Source of the DNA: Akkermansiaceae bacterium UBA2381
Lineage (GTDB): Bacteria; Verrucomicrobiota; Verrucomicrobiia; Verrucomicrobiales; DEV007
Assembly: GCA_002344215.1 (NCBI GenBank)
Contig: DDSV01000037.1
Coordinates: 1 to 64,000 of the forward strand
Direction of reading: 5' to 3'
DNA: 64,000 nt
Part shown: positions 44,401 through 52,893 of the stretch, in pieces
How the letters are laid out: each line of letters opens with the position of its first letter
Position numbering within the stretch: the stretch's first letter is position 1
Translations under genes and position numbers: made by a program
The notes under the pieces: model-generated
Databases searched by the model: none
Told to the model about the DNA's origin: nothing
Seen by the model: the letters and a program-made list of their open reading frames with translations, nothing else

Positions 44401-45314
44401 GCGTAGATGATGGGTGGCCCCGGTTCATTGATTGAATTTGCCTCGGTGATCAGGACAATGTCATTCAAGCGGGAAATACATGTCCAAAGGACGCGAAGTT
44501 GCTCTTCGCTACGGCGCTCCCCGGTAATATCGCGGATCAAAAGAGTGATTCCCTCAGGTGAAAGCGAAGACTCAACCTGGAGAAGGGTTCCGGTCCGGTG
44601 GAAGTGAAATTCGATCCTGCCGGCACTGCCATCCTCTTTCGTACGACGCAGGAATTCGACCATCTCTCCCTCCTCAGGAACTTCGAATGCCTTGCGGAAA
44701 ACCCGCCCGATTGCATTTTCAGCCGAAGTTTCGAAGAGCGCCGCGGCTCTCCGGTTCATATGGGTGACACGGAAATCCGCGTCGAGGGTGATGATCCCAT
44801 CCCGAATACTTTCAAGAGTATTGTGAAAATGTCGCTGCGAGAGGCGCAGATCAAGAGAGGCCATCGCGTGATCCGCGAGCCCGAGGAGAGTCCCGGCCTG
44901 GCCTGGTGTCAGTGAACGTGATTCCACGTCGAGGATACAAAGCATGCCCACTCTAATTCCATCGGATGTCTTGAGCGGAGCGCCGGCAAAAAATCGAATA
45001 GTAGAACCATCCGGGAATTTTCCATGATGATTGAACCGAGGATCCTCCGAAAAATCGTCGACCATCACTACGCCATCCTGTCGATCCACGGCCTCGTAGC
45101 AGGCGGAAAAATCCAGTGGTAGATCCTCACTTCTCCGCAAAACCGAAGAATTCGTCCAGATTCGATCGCAATCAATCAAAGAGAAAAAAGTGATCGGTGC
45201 TTCACAGATCGTTGCGGCGAGGCTGGCGAAAATTTCTAATTGTTTTTCAAATTCAGTTTCGAGATTCTCATAGCGGCGAAGGGCGGGCTCGCGTGAATTT
45301 TTCTGGTCGGTCAT
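41445..45314 (-). CDS. Large hybrid kinase GAF-PAS(LOV-like)-GAF-PAS-HisKA-HATPase-REC
   Basis: The 1289-residue product starts with a GAF domain (about 20-160) and a PAS (about 165-270). A LOV-like PAS follows (about 280-400, GRSPRFLQG). Next come a GAF (about 410-540), three more PAS domains (about 545-905), and a HisKA domain with GTLAGGIAHDLNNVL, H926. The HATPase covers about 1000-1140 and has DTGTGM and GTGLGLST. The C-terminal receiver has D1217 in VLTDMMMPVMDG. In the LOV-like PAS the flavin-reactive Cys of GRNCRFLQ is Pro325. There are no membrane segments. It is the promoter-proximal gene of a minus-strand operon, and its core is closely similar to that of the 1224-residue kinase. 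Confidence 0.9.
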   Translation of the reverse strand: MTDQKNSREPALRRYENLETEFEKQLEIFASLAATICEAPITFFSLIDCDRIWTNSSVLRRSEDLPLDFSACYEAVDRQDGVVMVDDFSEDPRFNHHGKFPDGSTIRFFAGAPLKTSDGIRVGMLCILDVESRSLTPGQAGTLLGLADHAMASLDLRLSQRHFHNTLESIRDGIITLDADFRVTHMNRRAAALFETSAENAIGRVFRKAFEVPEEGEMVEFLRRTKEDGSAGRIEFHFHRTGTLLQVESSLSPEGITLLIRDITGERRSEEQLRVLWTCISRLNDIVLITEANSINEPGPPIIYANDAFVNRTGYSREEVIGRSPRFLQGPATQRDALDRIRTAMESCTSSREELINYTKSGEPFWLELEIVPVTNEHGQLTHFVSVERDITDRKSLELEHQRVVVHLRNRLKELRALHETSRLLREGDIDPAVLLEKTAANLHDAFRNPEMIAVRLTYGSHSHVSGSFRDSDWMFSSSFEDTGGVSGRLTAVHLGDSEEDPFHPEEREMLDSIAEMLLSHFSRQQTKVALKQSEERLARSQKIACLGTWEMNIGTGQLHWSRETLSIFGFDPGKAEPSYEDYLATIYPEDQLQLEAVATSTIAGGGRFELDHRIVRSDGEVRWVHGIGELRSSFGEDGDILVGTVLDITERKLTEERLRESEERLRYLSLATNDAVWEWNIQDDELVWNEGYEALFGRSSPAGEKALKSWSECIHPDDFESTTQALFATIESGGDYWEGEYRFRHTEGHYIHVHDRGRVMRNSHGEPVRMLGGMTDLTKARQAEAQLLEQATLLEKAKDAILVRDLDHTILFWNRGAERLYGWTAAEAIGCSIAELLYDSTEQFEEATSTVLEKGDWSGEIEQFDKEGRSKTVEGSWTLMRDAEGNPKSILAINTDLTDRRELERQFLRTQRLESLGTLAGGIAHDLNNVLTPILMSIELLKAKETDPGRLQLLSAIDSSAKRGADMVKQVLAFGRGVEGQLSGTNLSLLVEEVIKIVRDTFPPNIVVSFEREEPLWTILGDSTQLHQVLLNLAVNARDSMPQGGALSFAVENREIEETYVDANEGIKAGRYVALRVDDTGTGMSKEVLDRIFEPFFTTKDIGKGTGLGLSTSLAIVKSHGGHMQAFSEPGRGTRFLLHFPASDRVSESVEPAGELEYLRGKGETILLVEDEAVVRDITRQTLETFGYRVIPASDGAEAVAIYAKERHRIDLVLTDMMMPVMDGPSTIQVLVKIDPDVRIVAASGLNSDAMDAKAANLGVSNFIPKPYTAEILLKTLFRVINETGNEK

Positions 45315-45405
45315 TCGATAAAGGGACGGAAGAAAGAAGCCCGCTTCGGTTTCAACTCTACCTCATCCTCGATCGACTGTATGATCAAGCTTCACGATAC
45401 TCCGC

Positions 45406-45422
45406 GTAGCGCCAGGCGCTAC
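45406..45422. promoter_or_regulatory. Palindrome in the divergent kinase/cyclase promoter
   Basis: GTAGCGCC-A-GGCGCTAC is a perfect 17-bp odd palindrome. It lies 92 bases upstream of the minus-strand kinase and 114 bases upstream of the cyclase start. The central position in a 221-base divergent spacer suggests an operator serving both. Confidence 0.5.
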
Positions 45423-45535
45423 AATCGGGTGCTGAGAGGTTTACAAGGTTAAGATAGTATTGTCCTTGATGTGAAAAATTGTTAAAGCTTTCCGCATGCC
45501 TGCACCAGTTTTTCACCTTCACGCATTTTAATTCA

Positions 45536-47092
45536 ATGCTTGAAGAAGAAGGTTATCTTAGGCATCAACTCATCTCCCCCGTTCTCACAGTTCTTGGTTA
45601 CGCCGAGATTCTTCTTGAGGATCTCAATACCTCTATCACCCCGACGGCGGGGGAGCATTTGTGCAAAATTATTGAGGTCGGTAATCGGATGCACCGGCAA
45701 CTGAACGAACGTATCGCTGCGACTTCGGGGAGAGAATCGAAGTTGATGTTGAGTCTTCTGAGGCGCTGCCGGGATACATTTCTCGAAATTGCGGACCGTT
45801 GTGACAGAATCCACCAGGAGTCTTCATTGGATGAATCCGGGCAAAGTAACAGGGATCTTCAGCGCATTTACGCCGCGAGTGAGCAGTTTCTTGTCTTCGT
45901 GAATGAATATCTTCTTTCCGACGGAAGTGCCGAAATTTATTCCAACTCTCCGCGCACCCAGCGTTCGATTCGCGCGATATTTGAGCAAAGTGAAAGAGTG
46001 CGATTGAAGCAGGGTTCCCCTGTTTCGCGCTCTCCTTCCCGGAGGAAACTGACCGGTCGTATACTGGTCGTGGATGATTCTGAGGTGAACCGAGACATCA
46101 TGATGCGGCGACTGACGTCGGCGGGTCACGAGGTGACCTGTGCCGTAAACGGTAAAGAAGGTCTTATGTTTTGCAGGGAGGGTGGCTTTGATCTGGTACT
46201 TCTTGACCTCGTGATGCCCGAACTGCGGGGGGACGAAATGCTGACGGTGATGAAATCTGATGCCGAACTTCGTGATGTTCCTGTGATAATGGTATCCGCT
46301 TCCCACCAAATTGAAGAGGTGGTGACCTGCCTTGAACTCGGAGCTGAGGATTATCTTTCGAAGCCTTGTAGTCCGGTTCTTCTGCAGGTGAGAGTTCAGG
46401 GAGTGCTCGAACGCAAACGCCTTCATGACCAGGAGTTGGTGATGTTGAGCGAGTTGAGAATGGCGCGTGAGAAGTCAGATGCATTACTTTTCAATATTCT
46501 TCCCGGACGAATCGCGGAGCGACTGAAGATGGGGGAAAACCCGCTCTTTGATGAGGCGAAGGAAGCGACAGTGCTCTTCGCCGATTTGGTCGGGTTCTCC
46601 GGTCTGTTCAAGGTGCGGACCGCCGGGGAAATAGTGAGCTTTCTTGATGAGATATTTTCGTTTTTTGATGACCTTGCCGGAGAACGCGGACTGGAGAAGA
46701 TCAAGACAATCGGTGACGCCTACATGGTCGTGGGAGGAGTTCCTGATCCCCTTCCGGATCATATGGCATCCGTTGCGGATCTGGCCCTCGCGATGCAAGC
46801 TGGAATGGCGAATTTCTCGGGCCTTTCAAAACATCCCGTTCAATTGCGAATCGGCATCGACTCGGGTCCGGTGATGGCCGGAGTGATCGGGCGAAATAAA
46901 TTCGCCTACGATGTCTGGGGCGATCCTGTAAATATGGCTAGTCGCATGGAATCACTGGGCCAGCCGGGGAGGATACAGGTGAGCGAGCAGGTCTACGAAC
47001 ACCTTCGCGATCTCTATCCATTTCAGCGACGCGGCCCCATCGAGGTCAAGGGAAAGGGCATGGTGTCGACCTGGTGGTTGGATTGTGAGTGA
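45536..47092 (+). CDS. Receiver-coupled class III adenylate cyclase
   Basis: I chose ATG 45536 (MLEEEGYLRHQL); a TTG at 45479 in the same frame is the alternative. The 518-residue product has an N-terminal HisKA-like segment (YLRHQLISPVLTVLGYAEILLED) without any ATPase domain. A receiver follows at about 180-300 (LVVDDSEVN, then LVLLDLVMPELRG). The class III cyclase catalytic domain runs to the end, with FADLVGFSG, LEKIKTIGDAYMVVGG, FAYDVWGDPVNMASRM and a late GKG. The Lys in EKIKTIGD and the Asp in YDVWG are the residues that select adenine, so the product is predicted to be cAMP. Phosphorylation by the flanking kinases may set cyclase activity. Confidence 0.85.
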   Translation: MLEEEGYLRHQLISPVLTVLGYAEILLEDLNTSITPTAGEHLCKIIEVGNRMHRQLNERIAATSGRESKLMLSLLRRCRDTFLEIADRCDRIHQESSLDESGQSNRDLQRIYAASEQFLVFVNEYLLSDGSAEIYSNSPRTQRSIRAIFEQSERVRLKQGSPVSRSPSRRKLTGRILVVDDSEVNRDIMMRRLTSAGHEVTCAVNGKEGLMFCREGGFDLVLLDLVMPELRGDEMLTVMKSDAELRDVPVIMVSASHQIEEVVTCLELGAEDYLSKPCSPVLLQVRVQGVLERKRLHDQELVMLSELRMAREKSDALLFNILPGRIAERLKMGENPLFDEAKEATVLFADLVGFSGLFKVRTAGEIVSFLDEIFSFFDDLAGERGLEKIKTIGDAYMVVGGVPDPLPDHMASVADLALAMQAGMANFSGLSKHPVQLRIGIDSGPVMAGVIGRNKFAYDVWGDPVNMASRMESLGQPGRIQVSEQVYEHLRDLYPFQRRGPIEVKGKGMVSTWWLDCE

Positions 47093-47302
47093 TCTGTGCC
47101 GGGGTAATACCCATGAGAGGTGAGCGGTTCGACCGCAAAGACCGGGAATCGCGAGGGGGATTCTTCTGATCTCGGAGGGAAAAGGGTCGGGCCAACCGGG
47201 TTCCTTAGCCGCGAAGGCTGCGCCGGACTTATGCCGATGCGTTATAGGTCTGATTCCAAAATGGAATTTTCCCTACTCTGAGAGACGGCTGATGTTCGTC
47301 TT

Positions 47303-48583
47303 ATGCCTGAGTACGATACGCTCATAATTGGTGGAGGTCCCGCTGGATCCAGTGCGGCGGCGATCCTCGCGGAGTTCGGACATCGAGTTCTCGTCGTGGA
47401 GCGCGAGAAGTTTCCCCGATATCATATCGGCGAGTCGCTGATTCCCTTTACCTTTTACCCTCTTGAGAGGCTCGGCCTGATACCCCGGATGCGGGCTTCA
47501 AACTTCATGAAGAAGTATAGCGTGTCGTTTGTCTCTCAAAGTGGTCGTCAATCGGTACCGTTCTACTTTCATACCCGTTACGATGCCGATTCGGTGGCCC
47601 AGACCTGGCAGGTCCTGCGTTCGGAGTTCGATTTGATGCTGCTGAACCATGCTCGTGATCTGGGTGCGGAAGTCCGCGAGGAAACCCGTGTGGAACGGCT
47701 CATTCATGAACAGGGACGGGTTGCCGGGGCAGTCGTAACAACACCCGCGGGCGGGACGGCGGAGATCAGGGCGCGAATCACGATTGATTGCACCGGGAAG
47801 GAAGCGTTCACCTCGAACAAGGAAGGCTGGCGGGTAAAGGATCCCTGCCTCAACAAGGTCGCGGTGTGGACCTATTACGAGGGGTCGATGCGTGAACCCG
47901 GGATCGACGAGGGGGCAACCACTGTGGCCTTCGTTGAGGAGAAGGGATGGTTCTGGCACATTCCCCAGCACAACAACAGGGTAAGTGTCGGTGTGGTGGC
48001 CGATGGCAAATATCTGACCCGCGACGGGGTACGCGACCCGAAAGAGATCTTCGACCGGGAGGTCCGACAGAACAAATGGATCGAAGATCACCTGGCCGCC
48101 GGTGAGCAAGTGGGAGACTACTTCGTGACGAGCGAGTATTCCAGGTACTCCCGTCATAGTTGCGCGCCCGGACTTCTCCTGGCGGGCGATGCCTTCGCTT
48201 TCCTCGATCCCGTCTTCAGCAGCGGGGTGATGCTTGCTCTGAAGTCCGGCGTGATGGCAGGCGAGGAAGTGCATCGCGGTCTTATGAAGAACGATCTCTC
48301 GCCGGCCCACTTTGCTGAGTATGCCGAGACCATGCGAGAGGGTTTGGAGAACATGCGTCGGCTCGTTTACGCGTTCTACGACCCCGATTTTTCCTTCAAG
48401 GACGTGATTGAGAAGTATCCCGGTTCCGTCGGGCCGATGACCGATTGCCTCTCGGGCGACGTCAACAAGGACTTTAGCGAACTGTGGAGCCAGATCAGCG
48501 AATTTGTTCCTCTGCCCGAATCACTTCCTTACGGCTTGCCGCTGGAGGCGTGGGCGAATAAGCAGGTTTGCGGAGCCGGGTGA
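47303..48583 (+). CDS. FAD-dependent oxidoreductase, halogenase/geranylgeranyl-reductase-like
   Basis: The 426-residue product has an N-terminal dinucleotide fold, IIGGGPAGSSAAAILA with the E of VVERE (about 7-36), and an ESLIPF segment like that of flavin-dependent halogenases and the geranylgeranyl reductase group. A GLLLAGDAFAFLDPVFSSGVMLAL block (given near 291-314) is the second FAD motif. The halogenase W-x-W-x-I-P motif appears as GWFWHIP near 216, which fits the family. The lysine that marks true halogenases cannot be confirmed by eye. It could act on lipids or aromatic substrates. It is monocistronic and converges on the SSS transporter gene. Confidence 0.8.
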   Translation: MPEYDTLIIGGGPAGSSAAAILAEFGHRVLVVEREKFPRYHIGESLIPFTFYPLERLGLIPRMRASNFMKKYSVSFVSQSGRQSVPFYFHTRYDADSVAQTWQVLRSEFDLMLLNHARDLGAEVREETRVERLIHEQGRVAGAVVTTPAGGTAEIRARITIDCTGKEAFTSNKEGWRVKDPCLNKVAVWTYYEGSMREPGIDEGATTVAFVEEKGWFWHIPQHNNRVSVGVVADGKYLTRDGVRDPKEIFDREVRQNKWIEDHLAAGEQVGDYFVTSEYSRYSRHSCAPGLLLAGDAFAFLDPVFSSGVMLALKSGVMAGEEVHRGLMKNDLSPAHFAEYAETMREGLENMRRLVYAFYDPDFSFKDVIEKYPGSVGPMTDCLSGDVNKDFSELWSQISEFVPLPESLPYGLPLEAWANKQVCGAG

Positions 48584-48614
48584 CACTGATCAACATCACG
48601 GACTTAAAGGCCCT

Positions 48615-48646
48615 GCGCAGAAAGTAAGAGATCTCTTCTGCAGCGC
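48615..48646. terminator. Imperfect hairpin between convergent genes
   Basis: GCGCAGAA pairs with TTCTG-CA-GCGC (two-base bulge) around AGTAAGAGATCTC, which can itself fold as AGAGATCTCT. It lies in the 78-base gap between convergent stops at 48583 and 48662. Confidence 0.45.
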
Positions 48647-48661
48647 TTCTGAGGCAGGATC

Positions 48662-50158
48662 TCATTCGATTTCATTGCCTCGTGCGGGGATTGCGCGGGA
48701 CACGGCCAGTCCGGTCAGCACGGTAATCAGACTACCGAATAGACTGAACCAGATGAAGGAGACCAATTGCGCGGGGACTTCCGTGGTGAACACTCCATTT
48801 TGATAGAGGTAGATACCAAGGAGCAAGGTGAATCCGGCGAGGCACCCGATGAGGGCACCGCGAGAGTCGGCGCGGCGGGTGAACATGCCGAGGAAAAACA
48901 ATCCGAGGAGCGGTCCTCCGATCAATCCGATCACTGTGTTGACCGACTCAACGAGGTTGCCCCGCATCAGGGATACGGCAAAAGCCAGGGCCATCACAAT
49001 AATACCGTAGATGACCGTCACGAGGCGGGCGTTTCCGACCTGTTGAGCGGTGCTGCGTTCCGGTGCATTCGAAAGCCTTTGTTTGAAATCGACCACCGTG
49101 GCTGAGGCGAGTGAGTTCAGCCCCGCTGAAATTGTCGACATGCTGGCCGCGTAAATGGCGGCGATCAGCAATCCGGGCAGCCCTCGCGGCAGTTCAGTGA
49201 CAACAAAGTAGGGCAGAATCTGATCCTCCTTGGCGATGAGACCACCGGCGATGGGATCTCCGTGCACCTTGTAAAAGGCATAGAGAACGAGGCCGGTGCC
49301 GTAGAACAACACAAGAACGGGAAGAACAAACCAGAGTTTGATCCACAGGGAACGCTGCGCCTCCTTCAGACTACCCGCAGTGAGATAGCGCTGGACCGAG
49401 ACCTGGTCAGTGGACATTTGCACCAGGTGCAGGAAGGCCGCCGCCAGCAGCAGCGACCAGAAATTGATGCGTTCTGAAATGCTGAAGGTGAAGCTGATAT
49501 CCATGCGCCCGTCGAGGACGGCAGTCTCCCAAACCCCTCCCAACCCTCCGGGTATTTTGCCGACGGCAACCCAAACAATAAGAAACTGTCCCCCAAACAG
49601 CACGATCAACTGAAGGACGTCGGTCCAGATGACCGCCCTCATTCCGCCCAGCGCCGTGTAGAGGGTGGTGAGGGTGCCTGAGGCGAGAATCGTGATCCAG
49701 AGGGGAAGCCCGGTGACTTTTTCAAGGGCAAGAGCCGGGGCATAGGTCGCCGCTGCCAGCCATAGTGAAACGCGGAAGATGAACAGCCCCGAGGCAAGGA
49801 GCCGGACCGGGAGGGAGAAGCGTTCTTCGAGAAACTGATAGGCGGTGAAGTAACGCGACTGGAAAAATTTCGGCAGAATCCAGAGGGTCGTAACGGGAGT
49901 GGCGATAAAAAAGGCGAGGACCGCATAACCAAAGCCGAATCCATTTTTATACACGTCCGCCGGTCCGGCCAGGTAGCTGATTCCCGAAAACAGGGCGGCA
50001 AGGATGGACATGGCCACCAGTCCGCTGTGCATTCCCCGCCCGGCGAGGAAGTAATCGCTCAGTGATTTCGGGCTCCGGGCAGAGAGCAGTCCCACCGTAA
50101 CCGAGGCCGCCAGATAACCGCCGAAGATCGCATAGTCGAGCCATGTAAAATGAGCCAT
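48662..50158 (-). CDS. Sodium:solute symporter (SSS family)
   Basis: The 498-residue product has about 13 membrane segments and the SSS pattern: WLDYAIFGGYLAASVTVGL (helix 1), DYFLAGRGM, MSILAALFSGISYLAGP and a central VSVQRYLTA. LNSLASATVVDFKQR lies in the helix 8 sodium-site region. Length fits the family. It imports a solute with sodium, perhaps a sugar, pantothenate, proline or sialic-acid-like compound; the substrate cannot be read from sequence. A stand-alone gene. Confidence 0.85.
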   Translation of the reverse strand: MAHFTWLDYAIFGGYLAASVTVGLLSARSPKSLSDYFLAGRGMHSGLVAMSILAALFSGISYLAGPADVYKNGFGFGYAVLAFFIATPVTTLWILPKFFQSRYFTAYQFLEERFSLPVRLLASGLFIFRVSLWLAAATYAPALALEKVTGLPLWITILASGTLTTLYTALGGMRAVIWTDVLQLIVLFGGQFLIVWVAVGKIPGGLGGVWETAVLDGRMDISFTFSISERINFWSLLLAAAFLHLVQMSTDQVSVQRYLTAGSLKEAQRSLWIKLWFVLPVLVLFYGTGLVLYAFYKVHGDPIAGGLIAKEDQILPYFVVTELPRGLPGLLIAAIYAASMSTISAGLNSLASATVVDFKQRLSNAPERSTAQQVGNARLVTVIYGIIVMALAFAVSLMRGNLVESVNTVIGLIGGPLLGLFFLGMFTRRADSRGALIGCLAGFTLLLGIYLYQNGVFTTEVPAQLVSFIWFSLFGSLITVLTGLAVSRAIPARGNEIE

Positions 50159-50295
50159 GGGGCCATGCTATGGAAAAGCCGACCCACTTGACAATGGCTT
50201 GTTTCAGGCCGCCTCAAGGGGCGATTTTCTTTGAAGAGAATTCTCCTCTGTGACAGGTGAGCGTCCAGCCCCCGCGCGCGGGAAACCGGGTGGCG

Positions 50296-51771
50296 TCACA
50301 CCATGGGGAGGAGCTTGCTCAGGATCAGTACGACAACAAGACCGAACGTTGAATTCGCGGTGAGCTGGACGGTCCAGGTTCGCAGGGTCTCCTTCTCAGT
50401 CATGCCGGAGAGCTTCGACACCGCCCAGAAGCCGCTGTCGTTCATCCATGAGCAGAACATGGCTCCAAAGCCGATGCTCATGAAAAGGTAAACCGGATGG
50501 CAGCCGAGCGCTCCTCCCACGACCATGGGTGCCATGATGGAGGAGGCGGTGAGCATGGCGACGGTGGCTGAGCCCTGGGCGACGCGGACGACTACGGCGA
50601 CGATCCAGCCGAGGAGGATAAGATTGATGTTATACCCCTGGGCGAGGACTTTGACCGCGTCGCCGACTCCTGCGCTGCGAAGGGCAAGGCCGAAGGCTCC
50701 GCCGGCGCTGGTGATGAGGATGATCATGCCGGCAGTCTCGAGGGGCGGACCGACCATCTCCTCGAGCTTTCCGAGGCCGAGCTTCGCCTGGCGGGCGAGG
50801 ACGACGAGGGCGATGAAGGCACCGATGAAAAGGGCGATGTTTTTATTGCCGAGGAAGTCGATCCAATTGCGCACGGCGACAAAGCCCTCATTCCCGCCGA
50901 AGAGACCGACGAATCCGCTTTCCCATCCCGTGCCGTCAGCCGGGCCTTTTCCGGCAAGCTCGAAGATGGTGGTGAGGCTGATGAGGAGGATGGGGAGGAC
51001 GACGGGAGTGATGCTCCAGAAAAAGGAGGGCAGCTCGCTTTCGGGCCGGTCTCCGATTCCTTTTAGCTTCTCCAGCGAGACGGCACCGGACCCGCGCACA
51101 GGCACCTGGACGCGCTTGTTGAGCCAATGGCTGAAAACGAATCCGCAGACTGCGACGATCGCCCCGACGACCATGCCCCAGATGAGGGATTCACCCACGC
51201 TGATTCCGAGGTCATCAACGACGGCGACGGGCCCCGGGTGGGGCACGGTCATCGAATGGGTCACGGTGCCGGCGACGCAGATGGCGAGGATGTAGAGCAC
51301 GTAGTCCTTCCCGGTGCGTATCGCGAGAGTCATCGCGAGCGGGACCATGAGCATGAACATGGTGTCGAAGAAAATGGGCGCACTGAGGATGAAGGTGCTC
51401 GCGAGGAGCGCCCATCCCGCGCGCTTTTCTCCAAAAAAGGCGAGGAAGCGCCGTACCACTTTGTCGGCACCGCCGCTCTGCATCAGGGCCATGCCGATGA
51501 GTGCGGCGAGGGCGATGGAGATGGCGATGTCGCGTGCCGTGTCGCCGAGGCCCTTCGAGACCATTTCGATCGTCCCGGCCATGCCGGAAAAAGTCTTGGT
51601 CGATCCGTCCTTCTGCACGATCTCCCACGTGTCCTTGCCTGTCATCAGCCCGGCGATGAGGGCGGCAATGAGGAGAGCGACGAAGGCATGGAGGCGGAGC
51701 TTGCCGATGCCGACGATGATGAAGGTGACGCTAACGGCGAGAATAACGAAGGGCCAGTAGGGGGATGACAT
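50296..51771 (-). CDS. GntP-family gluconate/organic-acid permease
   Basis: The 491-residue product is a polytopic membrane protein with GntP landmarks: an N-terminal VGIGKLRLHAFVALLIAALIAGLMTG, MVPLAMTLAIRTGKDYVLY, an HSMTVPHPGPVAV block (about 170-184), VAQGSATVAMLTASSIMAP near the C-terminus and FCSWMNDSGFWAVSKLSGM. These match gluconate or idonate-type H+ symporters. A large soluble loop (about 225-250) is predicted. Gluconate transport is plausible but the exact acid is uncertain. There is no kinase or dehydratase gene beside it. Confidence 0.85.
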   Translation of the reverse strand: MSSPYWPFVILAVSVTFIIVGIGKLRLHAFVALLIAALIAGLMTGKDTWEIVQKDGSTKTFSGMAGTIEMVSKGLGDTARDIAISIALAALIGMALMQSGGADKVVRRFLAFFGEKRAGWALLASTFILSAPIFFDTMFMLMVPLAMTLAIRTGKDYVLYILAICVAGTVTHSMTVPHPGPVAVVDDLGISVGESLIWGMVVGAIVAVCGFVFSHWLNKRVQVPVRGSGAVSLEKLKGIGDRPESELPSFFWSITPVVLPILLISLTTIFELAGKGPADGTGWESGFVGLFGGNEGFVAVRNWIDFLGNKNIALFIGAFIALVVLARQAKLGLGKLEEMVGPPLETAGMIILITSAGGAFGLALRSAGVGDAVKVLAQGYNINLILLGWIVAVVVRVAQGSATVAMLTASSIMAPMVVGGALGCHPVYLFMSIGFGAMFCSWMNDSGFWAVSKLSGMTEKETLRTWTVQLTANSTFGLVVVLILSKLLPMV

Positions 51772-51843
51772 GAACCGCAGATGCTGGAGGGAGACGGCCC
51801 GGGAGTCCAGCGAAAAAATGGGGAGATGAATTGCCGGACGGAT

Positions 51844-52824
51844 TTACCGGCGGCGTGCCTTTGTCCGCCCTTTTCGCCCCCCGCCCAGATTCGCCGTCAT
51901 CGCAATGACAGCGGGATGGGTGAAGCGTCGTTCGGCGGTGATGGCGTAGAATTGGCACTCGATCTCGCTGGTTCTCCCGAGGATGCTGAATCCATAGCGA
52001 TGGACTGCCTCCGCGGCGACGACGGAGGGGACGGCAATGAATCCGGTTGCGTCAGTGGCGGCGATCTTGGCGAGAGCTGCATCTTCAAACTCGGCCTTAG
52101 GGCGGGGTTCAATTCCGGTAGCGCGGAACCAGCGTTCGAGTTCGCGACGCAGGGTGCAGTTCTGGGTCGGAAGCAGGGCGGGGGCACCATCGAGATTCCG
52201 GGGAAATTTGCCCTTCAGCTTCCGTGCCAGTTCAGGCATCGCACAAAACGTAATATCGGAGGTGGTGAGGATCTCGTTAAAGACCTTGCCCGCGACGCCG
52301 GGCGAGGCAGGTTCGTCCGCGAGCACGACATCAAGACGATGAGTGTTGAGTTGGGAAACGAGGTCGGCCAATTTGCCCTCGTGACAGATGAGTTGCACGG
52401 GGGGATCGTGTTCGAGGACAGGGCGAAGGAGGTCGTGACTCATCAGTTTGGGAAAGGAGTCGACGATCCCGACATGAAGGCGAAGGGCGCGAGCGCCGTA
52501 GCCGTGTTTTGCCGCCCGAAGTATTTCCCCGCCGAGAGTGAAAATCTCCTCGGCATATCCGTAGATGTGCCGGCCGAATTCGGTGAGAGCCAGGGTCCTC
52601 CCGCTGGGGCGGAAAAGATCTTCACCAAGCGCCTCCTCGAGGGTCTTGATCTGTGCGCAGATGGATGACTGGGAGACCTTCAACGCTTCCGCCGCCTGTC
52701 GCAGATTGCCCTCTCTCGCTACGGCCCAAAAGTAGCGGAGATGATGATAGTTGAGAAATTCGTTATCGTTCAAAGCTTCGGTAAAATGGAAGAGTTCGAT
52801 CGTAAATTCGTAATATTCAAACAA
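51844..52824 (-). CDS. nhaR: LysR-type regulator, NhaR-like
   Basis: The 326-residue product opens (after a variable start) with NYHHLRYFWAVAREGNLRQAAEALKVSQSSICAQIKTLEEALGEDLF, split here at residues about 25-71. This is the LysR helix-turn-helix in its NhaR flavour, with the NYHHL-YFW opening and early-segment order of that group. A LysR effector domain follows. NhaR activates sodium/proton antiport in response to sodium. The ATG at 52824 is the only good upstream start, so a short N-terminal extension is likely. It is divergent from the TerC gene 69 bases away, which it may control. Confidence 0.75.
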   Translation of the reverse strand: MFEYYEFTIELFHFTEALNDNEFLNYHHLRYFWAVAREGNLRQAAEALKVSQSSICAQIKTLEEALGEDLFRPSGRTLALTEFGRHIYGYAEEIFTLGGEILRAAKHGYGARALRLHVGIVDSFPKLMSHDLLRPVLEHDPPVQLICHEGKLADLVSQLNTHRLDVVLADEPASPGVAGKVFNEILTTSDITFCAMPELARKLKGKFPRNLDGAPALLPTQNCTLRRELERWFRATGIEPRPKAEFEDAALAKIAATDATGFIAVPSVVAAEAVHRYGFSILGRTSEIECQFYAITAERRFTHPAVIAMTANLGGGRKGRTKARRR

Positions 52825-52893
52825 AATTACCGACCGAACGTGGCCCCGTCGTCGAGATCGACCTCACCTCAAACACCAATCATCACGTCCTCT

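Noticed and set aside
47498..48310. 270-codon minus-strand frame within the flavoprotein gene
   Set aside because: It is antisense to clear FAD-binding motifs and has no independent support.
50525..51768. Long plus-strand frames over the GntP gene
   Set aside because: They are antisense to a recognisable permease. One is a low-complexity Arg/Met/Thr-rich frame, the other an acidic Gly/His-rich one, and both are typical shadows.
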